Positions 17,432 to 26,266 are shown, numbered from the stretch's first letter. The stretch is 64,000 nt of DNA from Bacteroidales bacterium (GCA_017460915.1 JAFUAA010000029.1:1-64000), one strand, 5' to 3'. Notes: generated from the letters alone by a model not told the origin. Made by a program: numbers and translations.

Positions 17432-18055
17432 ATGAACATAGAAGGCATCAAGGCATATTGCAAGGATCCGAAAAACCGCAGCACAATCAATGTCGGCCTA
17501 TTTATCCTATTGATAATCAGCTTCCATTACCTCTATTTAGGTTGGCAAGCCTTGGACTATTGGCCCATAAGAAAATGGATCGACAGCCTGATGGTTTGGT
17601 CGGTTGGCATGGTTTACAGCCAGTCGTGCTGGGTGCTCGACCGCATTTTTCACATCGACCTGACCACCATCAGCGTCCATCGCTTGATTGCCGCCCTCGA
17701 CAGGAATGGCGGTTGGGCGCGCATCATCATCGCCCCCGAATGCGCCAGCCTGAAGCAGTGGATGCACTGGCTCTTCCTGATGATTCTCTTCCCTGGCCCT
17801 TGGAAGCACAAAGTCTGGTTCGTTCCTGCCGGGCTGGTCGTCATCGAGTGGACCAATGTGGTGCGCATCTGCGGCATCCTCATCATGCAACTCCTTTGGC
17901 CCGACATCCACATCCATCTTTTCGGCCAGGACATCAACACGTTCCATCTCGCCCACGACTACATCTTCAAGGTGTTCTTCTATCTCATCATCTTCCTGAT
18001 GTGGGTGCTTTGGGTGGAGAAATTCCACAACAAGCCAACAAAAGCAAAACCATAA
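17432..18055 (+). CDS. Exosortase/archaeosortase-family transmembrane protein
   Basis: A 207-residue multi-pass membrane protein with about five hydrophobic helices. The three catalytic positions of exosortases are present in order: Cys104 in APECASLKQW, Arg145 in TNVVRICGI and His175 in HLAHDYIFKV. Classical exosortases show ACSG, NxxR and HD at these places. Such enzymes act at the inner-membrane outer face as transpeptidases that cut tripartite C-terminal signals. The protein at 8077-8331 in this window carries such a signal, so it is the obvious candidate substrate. The gene is 4 nt upstream of a ROK kinase, likely an operon. Assignment to a named Xrt subfamily is not possible by eye. Confidence 0.75.
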   Translation: MNIEGIKAYCKDPKNRSTINVGLFILLIISFHYLYLGWQALDYWPIRKWIDSLMVWSVGMVYSQSCWVLDRIFHIDLTTISVHRLIAALDRNGGWARIIIAPECASLKQWMHWLFLMILFPGPWKHKVWFVPAGLVVIEWTNVVRICGILIMQLLWPDIHIHLFGQDINTFHLAHDYIFKVFFYLIIFLMWVLWVEKFHNKPTKAKP

Positions 18056-18059
18056 CGTC

Positions 18060-19160
18060 ATGAACGAACAACCTATCATCTTCATCCTCGACGCTGGCGG
18101 CACGGGCTTCAAGTTCTCGGCCGTGCAAGACTCGCGCGAAATCATCGAGCCCTTCACCATTCCTTCGGCTGCCCCTACGCTTGATGAGGTGCTGCAGAAA
18201 CTCATCGCGGGCTTCCACGAATGCGAAACACGCTGCGGTGCAAAGGCCTCGGCCATCAGCTTCTGCTTTCCTGGCCCCGCCGACTATCCCAACGGCATCA
18301 TCGGCGACTTGGAGAACCTGCCTTCCTTCAGAGGCGGCGTCCCGCTGAAAGCCATGCTCGAAAACGAGTTCCACATCCCCGTCTACATCAACAACGACGG
18401 CGACCTGTTTGCCTACGGCGAGGCTTTGAACGGCCTGCTGCCCGAGGTGAACCACATGCTGGAGCAACAAGGCAATCCGAAACGCTACAAGAACCTGCTC
18501 GGCGTAACCCTTGGCACTGGGTTCGGCGGAGGCATAGTTATTAATAAGGTGTTGCTCAACGGCGACAACTCGGCCGGCGGCGAGATCAACCGCCACCGCA
18601 ACCCGTTCTATCACGACACCAGTGCCGAAGACAGCATCAGCATCCGTGCCGTGCGCCGCGTGTACGGTCGCGAAGCCCACATCGAGTTTGACGACACGCC
18701 CCAACCTTTCGACATTTACAGAATCGCCATGGGGCAGCTGCCTGGCGACAAGGCAGCCGCGCTGAAGGCCTGGGACGAGCTGGCCACTGCCCTGGCCGAT
18801 GTGCTGGCCAACGCCATCTCGCTCATCGACGGCATCATCGCCATCGGCGGTGGCCTCTCGGGGGCTTGGCCCGTCTTCATGCCCATGCTCATCAAGAAGA
18901 TGAACGAGCCGTTCACCGGCCTCAACGGGAAACCTTTGAGCCGCATGGAGACCGAAGCCTACAACCTGATGGACACCCAAGACATGATTCGCTTCACCGA
19001 GAAATCGGGGCAGATGGTCAAGGTGCCATTCAGCGACCAGACGGTGTGGTACGACCCCACCAAGCGCGTCGGGGTGGGCATCACCAAACTCGGCACCACC
19101 TCGGCCGTGGCCATCGGTGCTTATGCTTTCGCCATGGAACAATTGAAAAACAAATCATAA
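18060..19160 (+). CDS. ROK-family sugar kinase-like protein without the zinc motif
   Basis: 366 residues of the ASKHA fold. Phosphate-1 loop ILDAGGTGFKFS (8-19), the sugar/catalytic Asp region INNDGDLFAYGE, phosphate-2 GVTLGTGFGGGIVI, and the adenosine loop GIIAIGGGLSG. Known ROK kinases phosphorylate glucose, N-acetylmannosamine, allose or related sugars. The usual CxCGxxGCxE zinc cluster after the GE(I/V)GH motif is absent; GGEINRHRNP leads straight into helix. It is therefore either a zinc-free ROK subgroup or a protein with changed activity. Co-transcription with the exosortase-like gene is likely (4-nt gap). Confidence 0.8.
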   Translation: MNEQPIIFILDAGGTGFKFSAVQDSREIIEPFTIPSAAPTLDEVLQKLIAGFHECETRCGAKASAISFCFPGPADYPNGIIGDLENLPSFRGGVPLKAMLENEFHIPVYINNDGDLFAYGEALNGLLPEVNHMLEQQGNPKRYKNLLGVTLGTGFGGGIVINKVLLNGDNSAGGEINRHRNPFYHDTSAEDSISIRAVRRVYGREAHIEFDDTPQPFDIYRIAMGQLPGDKAAALKAWDELATALADVLANAISLIDGIIAIGGGLSGAWPVFMPMLIKKMNEPFTGLNGKPLSRMETEAYNLMDTQDMIRFTEKSGQMVKVPFSDQTVWYDPTKRVGVGITKLGTTSAVAIGAYAFAMEQLKNKS

Positions 19161-19185
19161 TAACTTGATTATAAAATAATTATAA

Positions 19186-19235
19186 CTTTCACAAGTCTGT
19201 GTAACACAAATTTGTGTTACACAGACTTGTGAAAG
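19186..19235. repeat. 50-bp perfect palindrome overlapping the promoter of an AAA ATPase gene
   Basis: Two 25-bp arms, perfectly complementary, meet at 19210/19211 (core CACAAATTTGTG). The right arm (CTTGTG at 19226-19231) sits where the -33 element of the promoter with -7 box 19247-19255 belongs. It could be an operator, a cruciform or a recombination site. Confidence 0.85.
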
Positions 19236-19246
19236 AGAAAAATGTG

Positions 19247-19255
19247 TATCTTTGC
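19247..19255 (+). promoter_or_regulatory. -7 promoter box of the AAA ATPase gene at 19273
   Basis: TATCTTTGC, 12 nt downstream of the palindrome and 18 nt upstream of the ATG at 19273. It rules out the longer frame from 19252. Confidence 0.7.
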
Positions 19256-19272
19256 GGCAAAATCTGAACGTC

Positions 19273-20397
19273 ATGGACAACAAGCCTTTCATGTTTGGAA
19301 CGCCGGTTGAGGATGCCCATTTCATTGGCCGGCAAGTCGAGATGGATCGCCTGTCGGCCAATTTCCGTTACGGCGTCAATACCATCTTGCTTTCGCCCCG
19401 CCGTTGGGGCAAAACCTCGTTGGTCAACAAAGTGGCGGCCGAAGTGTCGTCAAAAGAAATCATTGTGGTGCGGATGGATATTTTTTCCTGCCGAAACGAT
19501 TATGATTTCTACAACGTCTTTTCGGAGGCCATCCTGCGACAAACAGCCTCAAGGATTGAAGAATGGAAGGACCTCGCCAAAGGCTTTATCGAGCGGCTTG
19601 TCCCAAAGTTTTCCATGTCGCTCGACGGGCAAACCGAATACGGCGTTTCGTTGGGCATCACCTCAAAAACCCACCAGCCGGAAGAGGTGCTCGACCTACC
19701 AGAACTGATAGCCAAGCGCAAAGGCTGCCGCATTGTCATTTGCATTGACGAATTCCAACAAGTAGGTGCGTTTCCCGAGTCGCTCCGTATGCAAAAACGC
19801 ATGAGAACCGTTTGGCAACACCAGAAAAACGTTTCGTATTGCCTTTATGGGAGCAAAATGCACATGATGACCAACCTTTTCCAAAAAAAGAGTTATCCTT
19901 TCTACAAGTTTGGCGAAATACAATATCTCAAGAATATTCCGTTGGAAACGTGGACACCTTATATTATCAAAGGATTTGCCCAGGAAGGGAAGAAGATCAT
20001 GGAAAACATGGTTGAAAAACTGTGCGAAAGTGTTGATTACCAGTCATCATACGTTCAGCAATTGGCTTATAACACCTTGCTTTTGACCAAGCAAGAAGTC
20101 GACGAGCTGACCTTGAGGAAGGCACTCAACGACCTGATTGACCAAAATTCCATCGTGTTCATCGAACAAACCCAGTCGCTGACCAGCTACCAACTCAATT
20201 TCCTTCGGGCCGTCATGGCAGGCATACACACCGATTTTGGCAAAATGGAAGTACGCGAAACCTTCAACTTGGGCAGCCCCTCCAATATCGTCAGGCTAAA
20301 GAATTCGCTTATCAACAAAGAATTGTTGGAATTTACTGCCGACGGCATCGTCATCGGTGACCCAGTGCTGAAGCTATGGCTAAAACGAGTCTTGTAA
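19273..20397 (+). CDS. AAA ATPase of the archaeal-type ATPase family (ATPase_2-like)
   Basis: 374 residues. An N-terminal FIGRQVEMDRL box is followed by Walker A (SPRRWGKTS, 41-49), Walker B (VICIDEFQQ, Asp/Glu at 159-160) and a sensor-like LYGSKMHMM. The C-terminal third (about 290-374) looks like a winged helix (LNLGSPSNIVRLKNSLINKE). This matches predicted STAND/AAA ATPases common and variable in copy number in Bacteroidota and archaea. Their cellular role is not established. The gene stands alone between a ROK kinase and nrdJ, with a perfect palindrome at its promoter, which suggests a self-regulated or mobile cassette (inference). Confidence 0.8.
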   Translation: MDNKPFMFGTPVEDAHFIGRQVEMDRLSANFRYGVNTILLSPRRWGKTSLVNKVAAEVSSKEIIVVRMDIFSCRNDYDFYNVFSEAILRQTASRIEEWKDLAKGFIERLVPKFSMSLDGQTEYGVSLGITSKTHQPEEVLDLPELIAKRKGCRIVICIDEFQQVGAFPESLRMQKRMRTVWQHQKNVSYCLYGSKMHMMTNLFQKKSYPFYKFGEIQYLKNIPLETWTPYIIKGFAQEGKKIMENMVEKLCESVDYQSSYVQQLAYNTLLLTKQEVDELTLRKALNDLIDQNSIVFIEQTQSLTSYQLNFLRAVMAGIHTDFGKMEVRETFNLGSPSNIVRLKNSLINKELLEFTADGIVIGDPVLKLWLKRVL

Positions 20398-20546
20398 AGC
20401 CTATTTTTTTGACATTCAAAACACAAAAATTTATCAACAACAATTGTTGAAAAAAACATGCCTCGAAATTGCATTTTCCGAGGCGATGTATTTTGCTCTT
20501 TCTTAATTTCGCAATCTGAAAAAGGGCGGAATGATTCATTCTGTTT

Positions 20547-20553
20547 TACTTTG
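20547..20553 (+). promoter_or_regulatory. -7-like box upstream of nrdJ
   Basis: TACTTTG, 22 nt before the ATG at 20576. It argues for that start rather than the in-frame ATG at 20531. Only the core matches the consensus. Confidence 0.5.
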
Positions 20554-20575
20554 TAATTTCTTAAAGATCAGAAAA

Positions 20576-23317
20576 ATGAAACCAAACCATACTCAGACGG
20601 AAATCGAGGGAGACCTGTTTAGTGGCCTTGAAGAGCAAGCCTCTCCCACTCCGTATGAAAAAATCATCGAGTCGCGAAAAAGCACCAGTTTCGCTGCCGA
20701 ACAACTGGCAAGTCAGGACGAGGTGCAGGTGGTTGAGAAGGACGAAAAACCAGAACCTCGGCAGCCGAAAATCGAATACCACACCTACCCTTTGGAGCAA
20801 GTGAAAGAAGCCGCCAAGGCCTATTTCCACGGTGATTCGTTGGCTGGCGACGTGTGGACCAACAAATACGCCCTCAAGGACAGCGACGGCAACATCTACG
20901 AGCTGAGCCCCGACGACATGCACCACCGCATTGCCCGAGAGATTGCCCGCATCGAGCTGAAATACCCCAACCCGATGACGGAAGAGGAGATTTTCGAGGT
21001 GTTGAAGGATTTCCGCTACATCGTGCCCCAAGGCAGCCCCATGACGGGCATCGGCAACGATTTCCAGATTTCGTCGCTGTCGAACTGCTTCGTCATCGGC
21101 AACAACGGCGAGTCGGATTCCTACGGCGGCATTATGAAGACGGACCAGGAGCAGGTGCAGCTGATGAAACGCCGTGGCGGCGTGGGTCACGACCTGTCGC
21201 ACCTCCGTCCCACAGGCAGCCCCGTGAAAAACTGCGCCCTCACCTCGACGGGCGTGGTGCCTTTCATGGAGCGTTTCTCCAACTCGACCAAAGAAGTGGC
21301 CCAAGACGGACGTCGCGGTGCCCTGATGATGACCATCAGCATCAAGCATCCCGACTCGGAGGCGTTCATCGACGCCAAGATGGCCGAGGGCCGCATCACC
21401 AACGCCAACGTCTCGGTGCGCCTCACCGACGAGTTCATGCAATGCGTCAAGGAGAACAAGCCCTTCACGCAGCAATATCCGATTGACTCCCCAAATCCGA
21501 AATACACCAAGGTGGTGGACGCCCGCGCCCTGTGGGACAAAATCATCCACAATGCGTGGAAGTCGGCTGAGCCTGGCGTGATGTTTTGGGACACCATCAT
21601 CCGCGAGTCCATCCCTGACTGCTATGCCGACTTGGGCTTCAAGACCTTGAGCACCAACCCTTGCGGTGAGATTCCGCTCTGCGCCTACGACAGTTGCCGA
21701 CTCATCGCCATCAACCTCTATAGTTACGTCGACCATCCGTTTACGGACGAAGCACGCTTCAACCATCAACTTTTCACGAAGCATGTGGCCATCGCGCAAC
21801 GCATGATGGACGACATCATCGACCTCGAAATCGAGAAAGTGGATGCCATTTTGGCCAAGATTGCCGCCGACCCTGAGGACGACGAAATCAAACGCACTGA
21901 GGTCAACCTGTGGAAGAACATCCGCGAGAAATGTTTGCTGGGCCGTCGCACGGGCATCGGCATTACCGCCGAGGGCGACATGCTGGCCGCCCTGGGCAAA
22001 CGCTACGCCACCGACGAGGCCATCGCCTTCTCGACCGAGATACAGAAACTGCTGGCTTACAACGCCTACCGTTCTTCGGTCAATTTGGCCGAAGAACGCG
22101 GCAAATTCCCGATGTATGACCCCAAACGCGAGGAAAACAATCCTTTCATCAAACGTTTGCGTGAATTAGACGAAGACCTCTATCAACGGATGACGCGCGT
22201 CGGTCGCCGCAACATTGCCATGCTGACCATCGCCCCGACGGGTACGGTGAGCATTTGCACCCAAACCACTTCGGGCATCGAGCCGGTCTTTATGGTGGCC
22301 TATAAGCGTCGCCGCAAGGTGAACCCCAACGACAAGGACGTCAACGTGACCTTCACCGACGCGACGGGCAACTCATTTGAGGAGTACAACGTGTTCCACC
22401 ACAAGTTCATCATCTGGCTTGAAGTGAACGGCTACAACGTGGACGAAGTGATGAAATACGACGACGAGAAGCTGAACGCCGTCATCGCCCAATCGCCCTA
22501 CTACAAGGCCACGGCCAACGACATCGACTGGGTGAACAAGGTGCGCATGCAAGGCTCGATGCAACAATGGGTCGACCACTCGATTAGCGTCACCGTCAAC
22601 GTGCCAAAGGAAACCACGGAGGAGCTGGTCAGCCAAATCTACATGACCGCTTGGGAGAGCGGCTGCAAGGGTATGACCATCTATCGCGACGGTTCGCGCG
22701 ACGGCGTGCTGGTGGCCAAGGAAGAGAAAAAGGAAACCCCGAAACAAGAGGGAGCCCGCCCCAACGACATTCGCGAGACGGCCGCCCCGCAACGCCCGAA
22801 GGAACTGGCATGCGACGTGGTGCGTTTCCAAAACAACTACGAGAAGTGGATTGCCTTCGTGGGCAAACTGCACGACAAGCCATACGAGATTTTCCTGGGC
22901 AAGGCCGAAGACTTCTTCCTGCCGCCTTACGTCGAGAAAGGCGTGATTATCAGGGAGAAAGCCAAGGGCGAGGCCTCGCGTTACGACTTCCGCTACACCG
23001 ACAAGGGGGGCTACGAAGTGATGATGCAGGGCCTGTCGCGCTCGTTCGACAAGGAATATTGGAACTACGCCAAACTGATTTCTGGCATTTTGCGCCACGG
23101 CATGCCCATTCAATATGTGGTTGAGCTGGTGGAAAACCTCAACGTGGAAGAAGAGAGCATCAACACATGGAAGAACGGCATCGCACGTGCCCTGAAAAAA
23201 TACGTGCCCAATGGCATGATCGACGAAAAGGAGAAATGCCCCAACTGCGGCGAAAAGCTTGTCTTCGAGGACGGCTGCAAGCATTGCAAGCATTGTGGTT
23301 ATTCCAAATGCGGATAA
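20576..23317 (+). CDS. nrdJ: Adenosylcobalamin-dependent (class II) ribonucleoside-diphosphate reductase
   Basis: 913 residues. It reduces ribonucleotides to deoxyribonucleotides using a B12-generated thiyl radical, so it works with or without oxygen. Catalytic landmarks: Cys171 in SSLSNCFVIG, Asn/Cys363/Glu in NPCGEIPLC, and PTGTVSI. The C-terminal region (about 740-870) matches the TSCPD domain (RFQNNYEKWIAF, LISGILRHGMPIQYVVELVE). The end is a Cys-rich zinc-ribbon-like tail (CPNCGEK, CKHCGYSKCG) expected to shuttle reducing equivalents. The first 70 residues are a poorly conserved, acidic extension. No NrdB or NrdD is nearby. A strong hairpin terminator follows (23362-23391). Confidence 0.93.
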   Translation: MKPNHTQTEIEGDLFSGLEEQASPTPYEKIIESRKSTSFAAEQLASQDEVQVVEKDEKPEPRQPKIEYHTYPLEQVKEAAKAYFHGDSLAGDVWTNKYALKDSDGNIYELSPDDMHHRIAREIARIELKYPNPMTEEEIFEVLKDFRYIVPQGSPMTGIGNDFQISSLSNCFVIGNNGESDSYGGIMKTDQEQVQLMKRRGGVGHDLSHLRPTGSPVKNCALTSTGVVPFMERFSNSTKEVAQDGRRGALMMTISIKHPDSEAFIDAKMAEGRITNANVSVRLTDEFMQCVKENKPFTQQYPIDSPNPKYTKVVDARALWDKIIHNAWKSAEPGVMFWDTIIRESIPDCYADLGFKTLSTNPCGEIPLCAYDSCRLIAINLYSYVDHPFTDEARFNHQLFTKHVAIAQRMMDDIIDLEIEKVDAILAKIAADPEDDEIKRTEVNLWKNIREKCLLGRRTGIGITAEGDMLAALGKRYATDEAIAFSTEIQKLLAYNAYRSSVNLAEERGKFPMYDPKREENNPFIKRLRELDEDLYQRMTRVGRRNIAMLTIAPTGTVSICTQTTSGIEPVFMVAYKRRRKVNPNDKDVNVTFTDATGNSFEEYNVFHHKFIIWLEVNGYNVDEVMKYDDEKLNAVIAQSPYYKATANDIDWVNKVRMQGSMQQWVDHSISVTVNVPKETTEELVSQIYMTAWESGCKGMTIYRDGSRDGVLVAKEEKKETPKQEGARPNDIRETAAPQRPKELACDVVRFQNNYEKWIAFVGKLHDKPYEIFLGKAEDFFLPPYVEKGVIIREKAKGEASRYDFRYTDKGGYEVMMQGLSRSFDKEYWNYAKLISGILRHGMPIQYVVELVENLNVEEESINTWKNGIARALKKYVPNGMIDEKEKCPNCGEKLVFEDGCKHCKHCGYSKCG

Positions 23318-23361
23318 TCGAAAACGAGAAACAACAGTTGTTTTTTTATCTTCATAATGGC

Positions 23362-23397
23362 AGGTCGCCGACGCTTTCGCGTCGGCGACCTATTTTT
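23362..23397 (+). terminator. Terminator of nrdJ
   Basis: A perfect 13-bp GC-rich stem (23362-23374 with 23379-23391), TTTC loop, then ATTTTTA. Confidence 0.85.
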
Positions 23398-23399
23398 AT

Positions 23400-23516
23400 G
23401 GGACACGCCTCACGTCATTTGCGAGGAGGCACGACGCCAGAGAACAAACTTACTTCCCGGATTGCTTCGTTCCTCGCAAATCGAAGACTCGACGGAGTCA
23501 ATGACGCAAAGCGACG
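23400..23516. repeat. Degenerate dispersed intergenic repeat
   Basis: CGTCATTTGCGAGGAGG and, inverted, TTCCTCGCAAATCGAAG with GGATTGCTTCG between them. This looks like a decayed copy of the CGTCATTGCGAGGAGG-type repeat often found between bacterial genes. A related fragment (GCTCGCAATGACG) occurs in the hairpin at 8401-8449. Confidence 0.45.
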
Positions 23517-24284
23517 TCAAAGCTGAAACAAGTCTCTCGCATTAGCCGTAGTTGTTGTGACCAATTCCTCAACAGGAATTTGCAGAAACTCTGCAATCTT
23601 TTGCGCCGTATGGACAAGAAAGGCCGGTTCGTTGCGTTTGCCTCGGCACGGCACGGGGGCTAAATAGGGCGCGTCTGTTTCCAAAACGATCCTATCCAAG
23701 GGGAGATGGGACAGGAAATCCTTCACACCGCAGTTCTTGTAAGTGGTCACGCCACCGAGACCGAGATGGAAGCCCAATTCAAGATAAACTCTTGATTCTT
23801 CTGCAGTGCCCGTGAAGCAGTGCATGATGCCTCGCAAGCCTCCGTCTTGTTTTTTTTCAAGGATGCGCACCATTGTGTCAAAAGCGTTGCGGCAATGGAT
23901 GGAAAGCGGCAGATGGAGTTGCGTCGCCCAATCCAATTGCGTCTCGAAAGCATCAAGTTGCTCTTTCTCGAAGGTTGAATCCCAATAAAAATCCAAGCCG
24001 ACCTCCCCCACTCCGACATAAATGCCGCGCTCCAATTCCTTCTCCATCACGGTCAGCATCTTTTTGTAGTCTTCCTTGACTTCCTCAGGTTGCAAGCCCA
24101 TCATCATGCGTGTGTAGTCGGGGTATTGCTCATGCAATTCGAGCATCGGCGCAATGGTCAAGACATCCACATTGGGCAGGAGCATCATCTTGACACCAGC
24201 CGCCAATGCCCTTTGGACCGTTTCGTTTCTGTCAAGGCTGAATTGCTGGTCGTAGATGTGGGTGTGAGTGTCGATGAGATACAT
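23517..24284 (-). CDS. tatD: TatD-family metal-dependent hydrolase
   Basis: A 255-residue TIM-barrel amidohydrolase-type protein. Metal ligands: His pair in DTHTHIYD (5-12), Glu in VGEVGLDFYWD, His in PLSIHCRNAF, His in MHCFTGTAE and Asp in VLETDAPYLAP. TatD enzymes are Mg-dependent 3'-5' DNases/RNases linked to DNA repair. The paralogous YcfH/YjjV proteins share all motifs, so the exact paralogue is not decided. The start at 24284 (MYLIDTHTH) is the usual one. Confidence 0.88.
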   Translation of the reverse strand: MYLIDTHTHIYDQQFSLDRNETVQRALAAGVKMMLLPNVDVLTIAPMLELHEQYPDYTRMMMGLQPEEVKEDYKKMLTVMEKELERGIYVGVGEVGLDFYWDSTFEKEQLDAFETQLDWATQLHLPLSIHCRNAFDTMVRILEKKQDGGLRGIMHCFTGTAEESRVYLELGFHLGLGGVTTYKNCGVKDFLSHLPLDRIVLETDAPYLAPVPCRGKRNEPAFLVHTAQKIAEFLQIPVEELVTTTTANARDLFQL

Positions 24285-24325
24285 TGAGAATTAACGGGTT
24301 GGTGTTGAGAATTGGGAGACTAGGG

Positions 24326-25519
24326 TTAATAGAGGAAATTGTCATACGGATACCGAATGGCGTGCATATCACGGATTTCCTTATATAGCAAATTCCTGAA
24401 TTCCAGGTAGTTGTCGCGATTCTTGGCAGAGATGAAGATGCAGTTGTCGTTCATCTTGGCCATCCAAGTCTGTTTCAGTTCGTCGTAAGAGATATTGCGT
24501 TTGGTGGCAGGCGTCAGGTCGTCTGGGTCTTTCTCTTCCCAAGTGTAAGCGTCGGTCTTGTTGAAGACGACGATGGCCTTCTTGTCGGCGCAGCCCAGTT
24601 CGGCCAAAGTCTGGTTCACCACTTCCATCTGCGCCTCGAAGTCGGGATGCGAGATGTCGACTACATGCAACAAGATGTCCGACTCGCGCACTTCGTCCAA
24701 CGTGGATTTGAACGACTCCACGAGATGGTGCGGCAACTTGCGGATAAACCCAACCGTATCAGACAAGAGGAAAGGCAAATTCTCCACCACCACCTTGCGC
24801 ACGGTGGTGTCCAAAGTGGCGAAAAGCTTGTTTTCGGTATAGACCTCCGACTTGCTCAGCAGGTTCATGATCGTGGATTTGCCCACATTGGTATAGCCCA
24901 CCAAAGCCACACGGACAAGTTTGCCACGGTTTTTGCGCTGCACGGTTTTTTGCATATCAATGTCCTTCAGCTTTTCCTTCAGTAAGGCGATGCGCTCAGT
25001 AATCAAACGGCGGTCGGTCTCAATTTGGGTCTCACCTGGGCCGCGCATACCGATACCGCCCCGTTGACGCTCCAAGTGGGTCCACATGCGGGTCAATCGC
25101 GGCAGAAGGTATTGGTATTGCGCCAGTTCCACCTGCGCCTTGGCATGCGCTGTATGCGCATTGGAAGCGAAGATGTCCAAAATCAAGCTAGTGCGGTCGA
25201 TGACGCGGCACTCCAAAGTCTGCTCCATATTGCGGGCTTGGGTGGCGCTCAGCTCATCGTCGACGACGGCAATCTCTATGTTCTCCGCCTTGATGTACCG
25301 GTGAATCTCCTCCAATTTGCCCGAGCCCAAATAAGTCACGCTGCTCGGATGGTCCATGACCTGCACGAAACGCGCTACGGGCACACCGCCAGCGGTTTCC
25401 AAGAGAAAAGCCAATTCGTCCAAATATTCCTCAGTGCGCTCGCGGCCCTGTTGCTTCGAGGCCACGGCGACGAGGACGGCACGCTCTGGTATTTTTTCGT
25501 AGGTTATGAAGTCGCCCAT
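24326..25519 (-). CDS. hflX: Ribosome-associated GTPase HflX
   Basis: 397 residues. N-terminal HflX domain (about 15-195) with the glycine-rich SSVTYLGSGKLEEI and the RGPGETQIETDRRLI signature at 159-173. GTPase domain: G1 GYTNVGKST (208-216), G3 DTVGFIRKLP, G4 NKTD. HflX splits stalled or stress-inactivated 70S ribosomes. The tatD and hflX genes are about 40 nt apart on the same strand and may be co-transcribed. Confidence 0.93.
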   Translation of the reverse strand: MGDFITYEKIPERAVLVAVASKQQGRERTEEYLDELAFLLETAGGVPVARFVQVMDHPSSVTYLGSGKLEEIHRYIKAENIEIAVVDDELSATQARNMEQTLECRVIDRTSLILDIFASNAHTAHAKAQVELAQYQYLLPRLTRMWTHLERQRGGIGMRGPGETQIETDRRLITERIALLKEKLKDIDMQKTVQRKNRGKLVRVALVGYTNVGKSTIMNLLSKSEVYTENKLFATLDTTVRKVVVENLPFLLSDTVGFIRKLPHHLVESFKSTLDEVRESDILLHVVDISHPDFEAQMEVVNQTLAELGCADKKAIVVFNKTDAYTWEEKDPDDLTPATKRNISYDELKQTWMAKMNDNCIFISAKNRDNYLEFRNLLYKEIRDMHAIRYPYDNFLY

Positions 25520-25543
25520 GTTTTTCCTAGTTAATGCAAAACC

Positions 25544-25819
25544 TCATTTATCGTCGTAATGTCCGTAAGCAGAAATCACGAGAACTACCACTTCGGTTTC
25601 GTAAATACGATAAACCATGCGGTGTTTCTTTGTGATTTCGCGACTCCATCGTCCTTCGGGCTTGCCCTTCGACGGCACGGGGTGGCCGAGACCTGTTTTG
25701 GGATGTTCGCGAAGTTCTTCTATGAAACGCTGGGCTTTCTTGAAGGCTTTCGGTTCGCTTTTGGCCCACTTCTCCAAGCCATATCGTGCTTGTATGTCGA
25801 ATTCAAGTTTATATGTCAT
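25544..25819 (-). CDS. yoeB: YoeB/Txe-family toxin
   Basis: A 91-residue RelE-superfamily mRNA interferase. Family residues are visible: GLGHPVPSKGKPEGRWSREI (loop with the Glu/Arg region), KKHRMVYRIYE (Arg) and SAYGHYDDK, the C-terminal His that acts as catalytic residue in YoeB. The gene overlaps the antitoxin by 11 nt, so translation is probably coupled. Expected to cleave mRNA at the ribosomal A site when free. Confidence 0.88.
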   Translation of the reverse strand: MTYKLEFDIQARYGLEKWAKSEPKAFKKAQRFIEELREHPKTGLGHPVPSKGKPEGRWSREITKKHRMVYRIYETEVVVLVISAYGHYDDK

Positions 25820-26078
25820 GGCCTAAGCGTCTTAAGAATGTTGTCAAGTCCTCGTTGGGCAACATTGCCTCGCATTCGCCCCGCTCATGGGCGGCTTCGG
25901 CTCGCTCAATCATAGCATAAAACTCTTCCTTGCTCATTGCCGTTGGGTCTTCCGTCATTTCTTTGGCGACCTTGCGGATGTATTTGGCCACCCGCCTCAT
26001 CATGGTCTCGTCTTCGGCAATGATGCCCATGTCGCGCCATATCTGGGCGTTTAAGGCGTTTAGTTGTACTGCGGTCAT
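25809..26078 (-). CDS. Antitoxin partner of the YoeB-type toxin (not YefM-like in sequence)
   Basis: An 89-residue, helix-rich, acidic protein (MTAVQLNALNAQIWRDMGII, TEDPTAMSKEEFYAMIERAE) directly upstream of and overlapping the toxin. It lacks the Phd/YefM signature and resembles short antitoxin-like proteins found next to RelE/YoeB toxins in Bacteroidales. The antitoxin role is inferred from position, size and overlap. Promoter -7 box at 26101-26109. Confidence 0.7.
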   Translation of the reverse strand: MTAVQLNALNAQIWRDMGIIAEDETMMRRVAKYIRKVAKEMTEDPTAMSKEEFYAMIERAEAAHERGECEAMLPNEDLTTFLRRLGHDI

Positions 26079-26100
26079 TTTTCCTTTTTTGATTTATGCC

Positions 26101-26109
26101 GCAAAAATA
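26101..26109 (-). promoter_or_regulatory. -7 promoter box of the YoeB toxin-antitoxin operon
   Basis: TATTTTTGC on the minus strand, 23 nt upstream of the antitoxin ATG. Confidence 0.65.
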
Positions 26110-26190
26110 ATCATTTTCGCCCACACCGCAACAATTTTCTGTCGGTCTTGTGCGGCTGCCGTGATACGACAGCCCTACAATTCCTTCCCT

Positions 26191-26266
26191 GTAGGGACGT
26201 ACCGCGTGCGTCCGCCTCTGAACGGTGAAACGAACCGCTGGGCGGACACACGCGGTGTGTCCCTAC
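26191..26266. repeat. Imperfect inverted repeat, TAGGGACG-type
   Basis: Arms at 26191-26216 (starts GTAGGGACGTACCGCG) and 26241-26266 (ends GGTGTGTCCCTAC). The GTAGGGACG end resembles the three shorter GTAGAGACG palindromes at 28042, 31990 and 35219. Probably a dispersed intergenic element. Confidence 0.65.
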
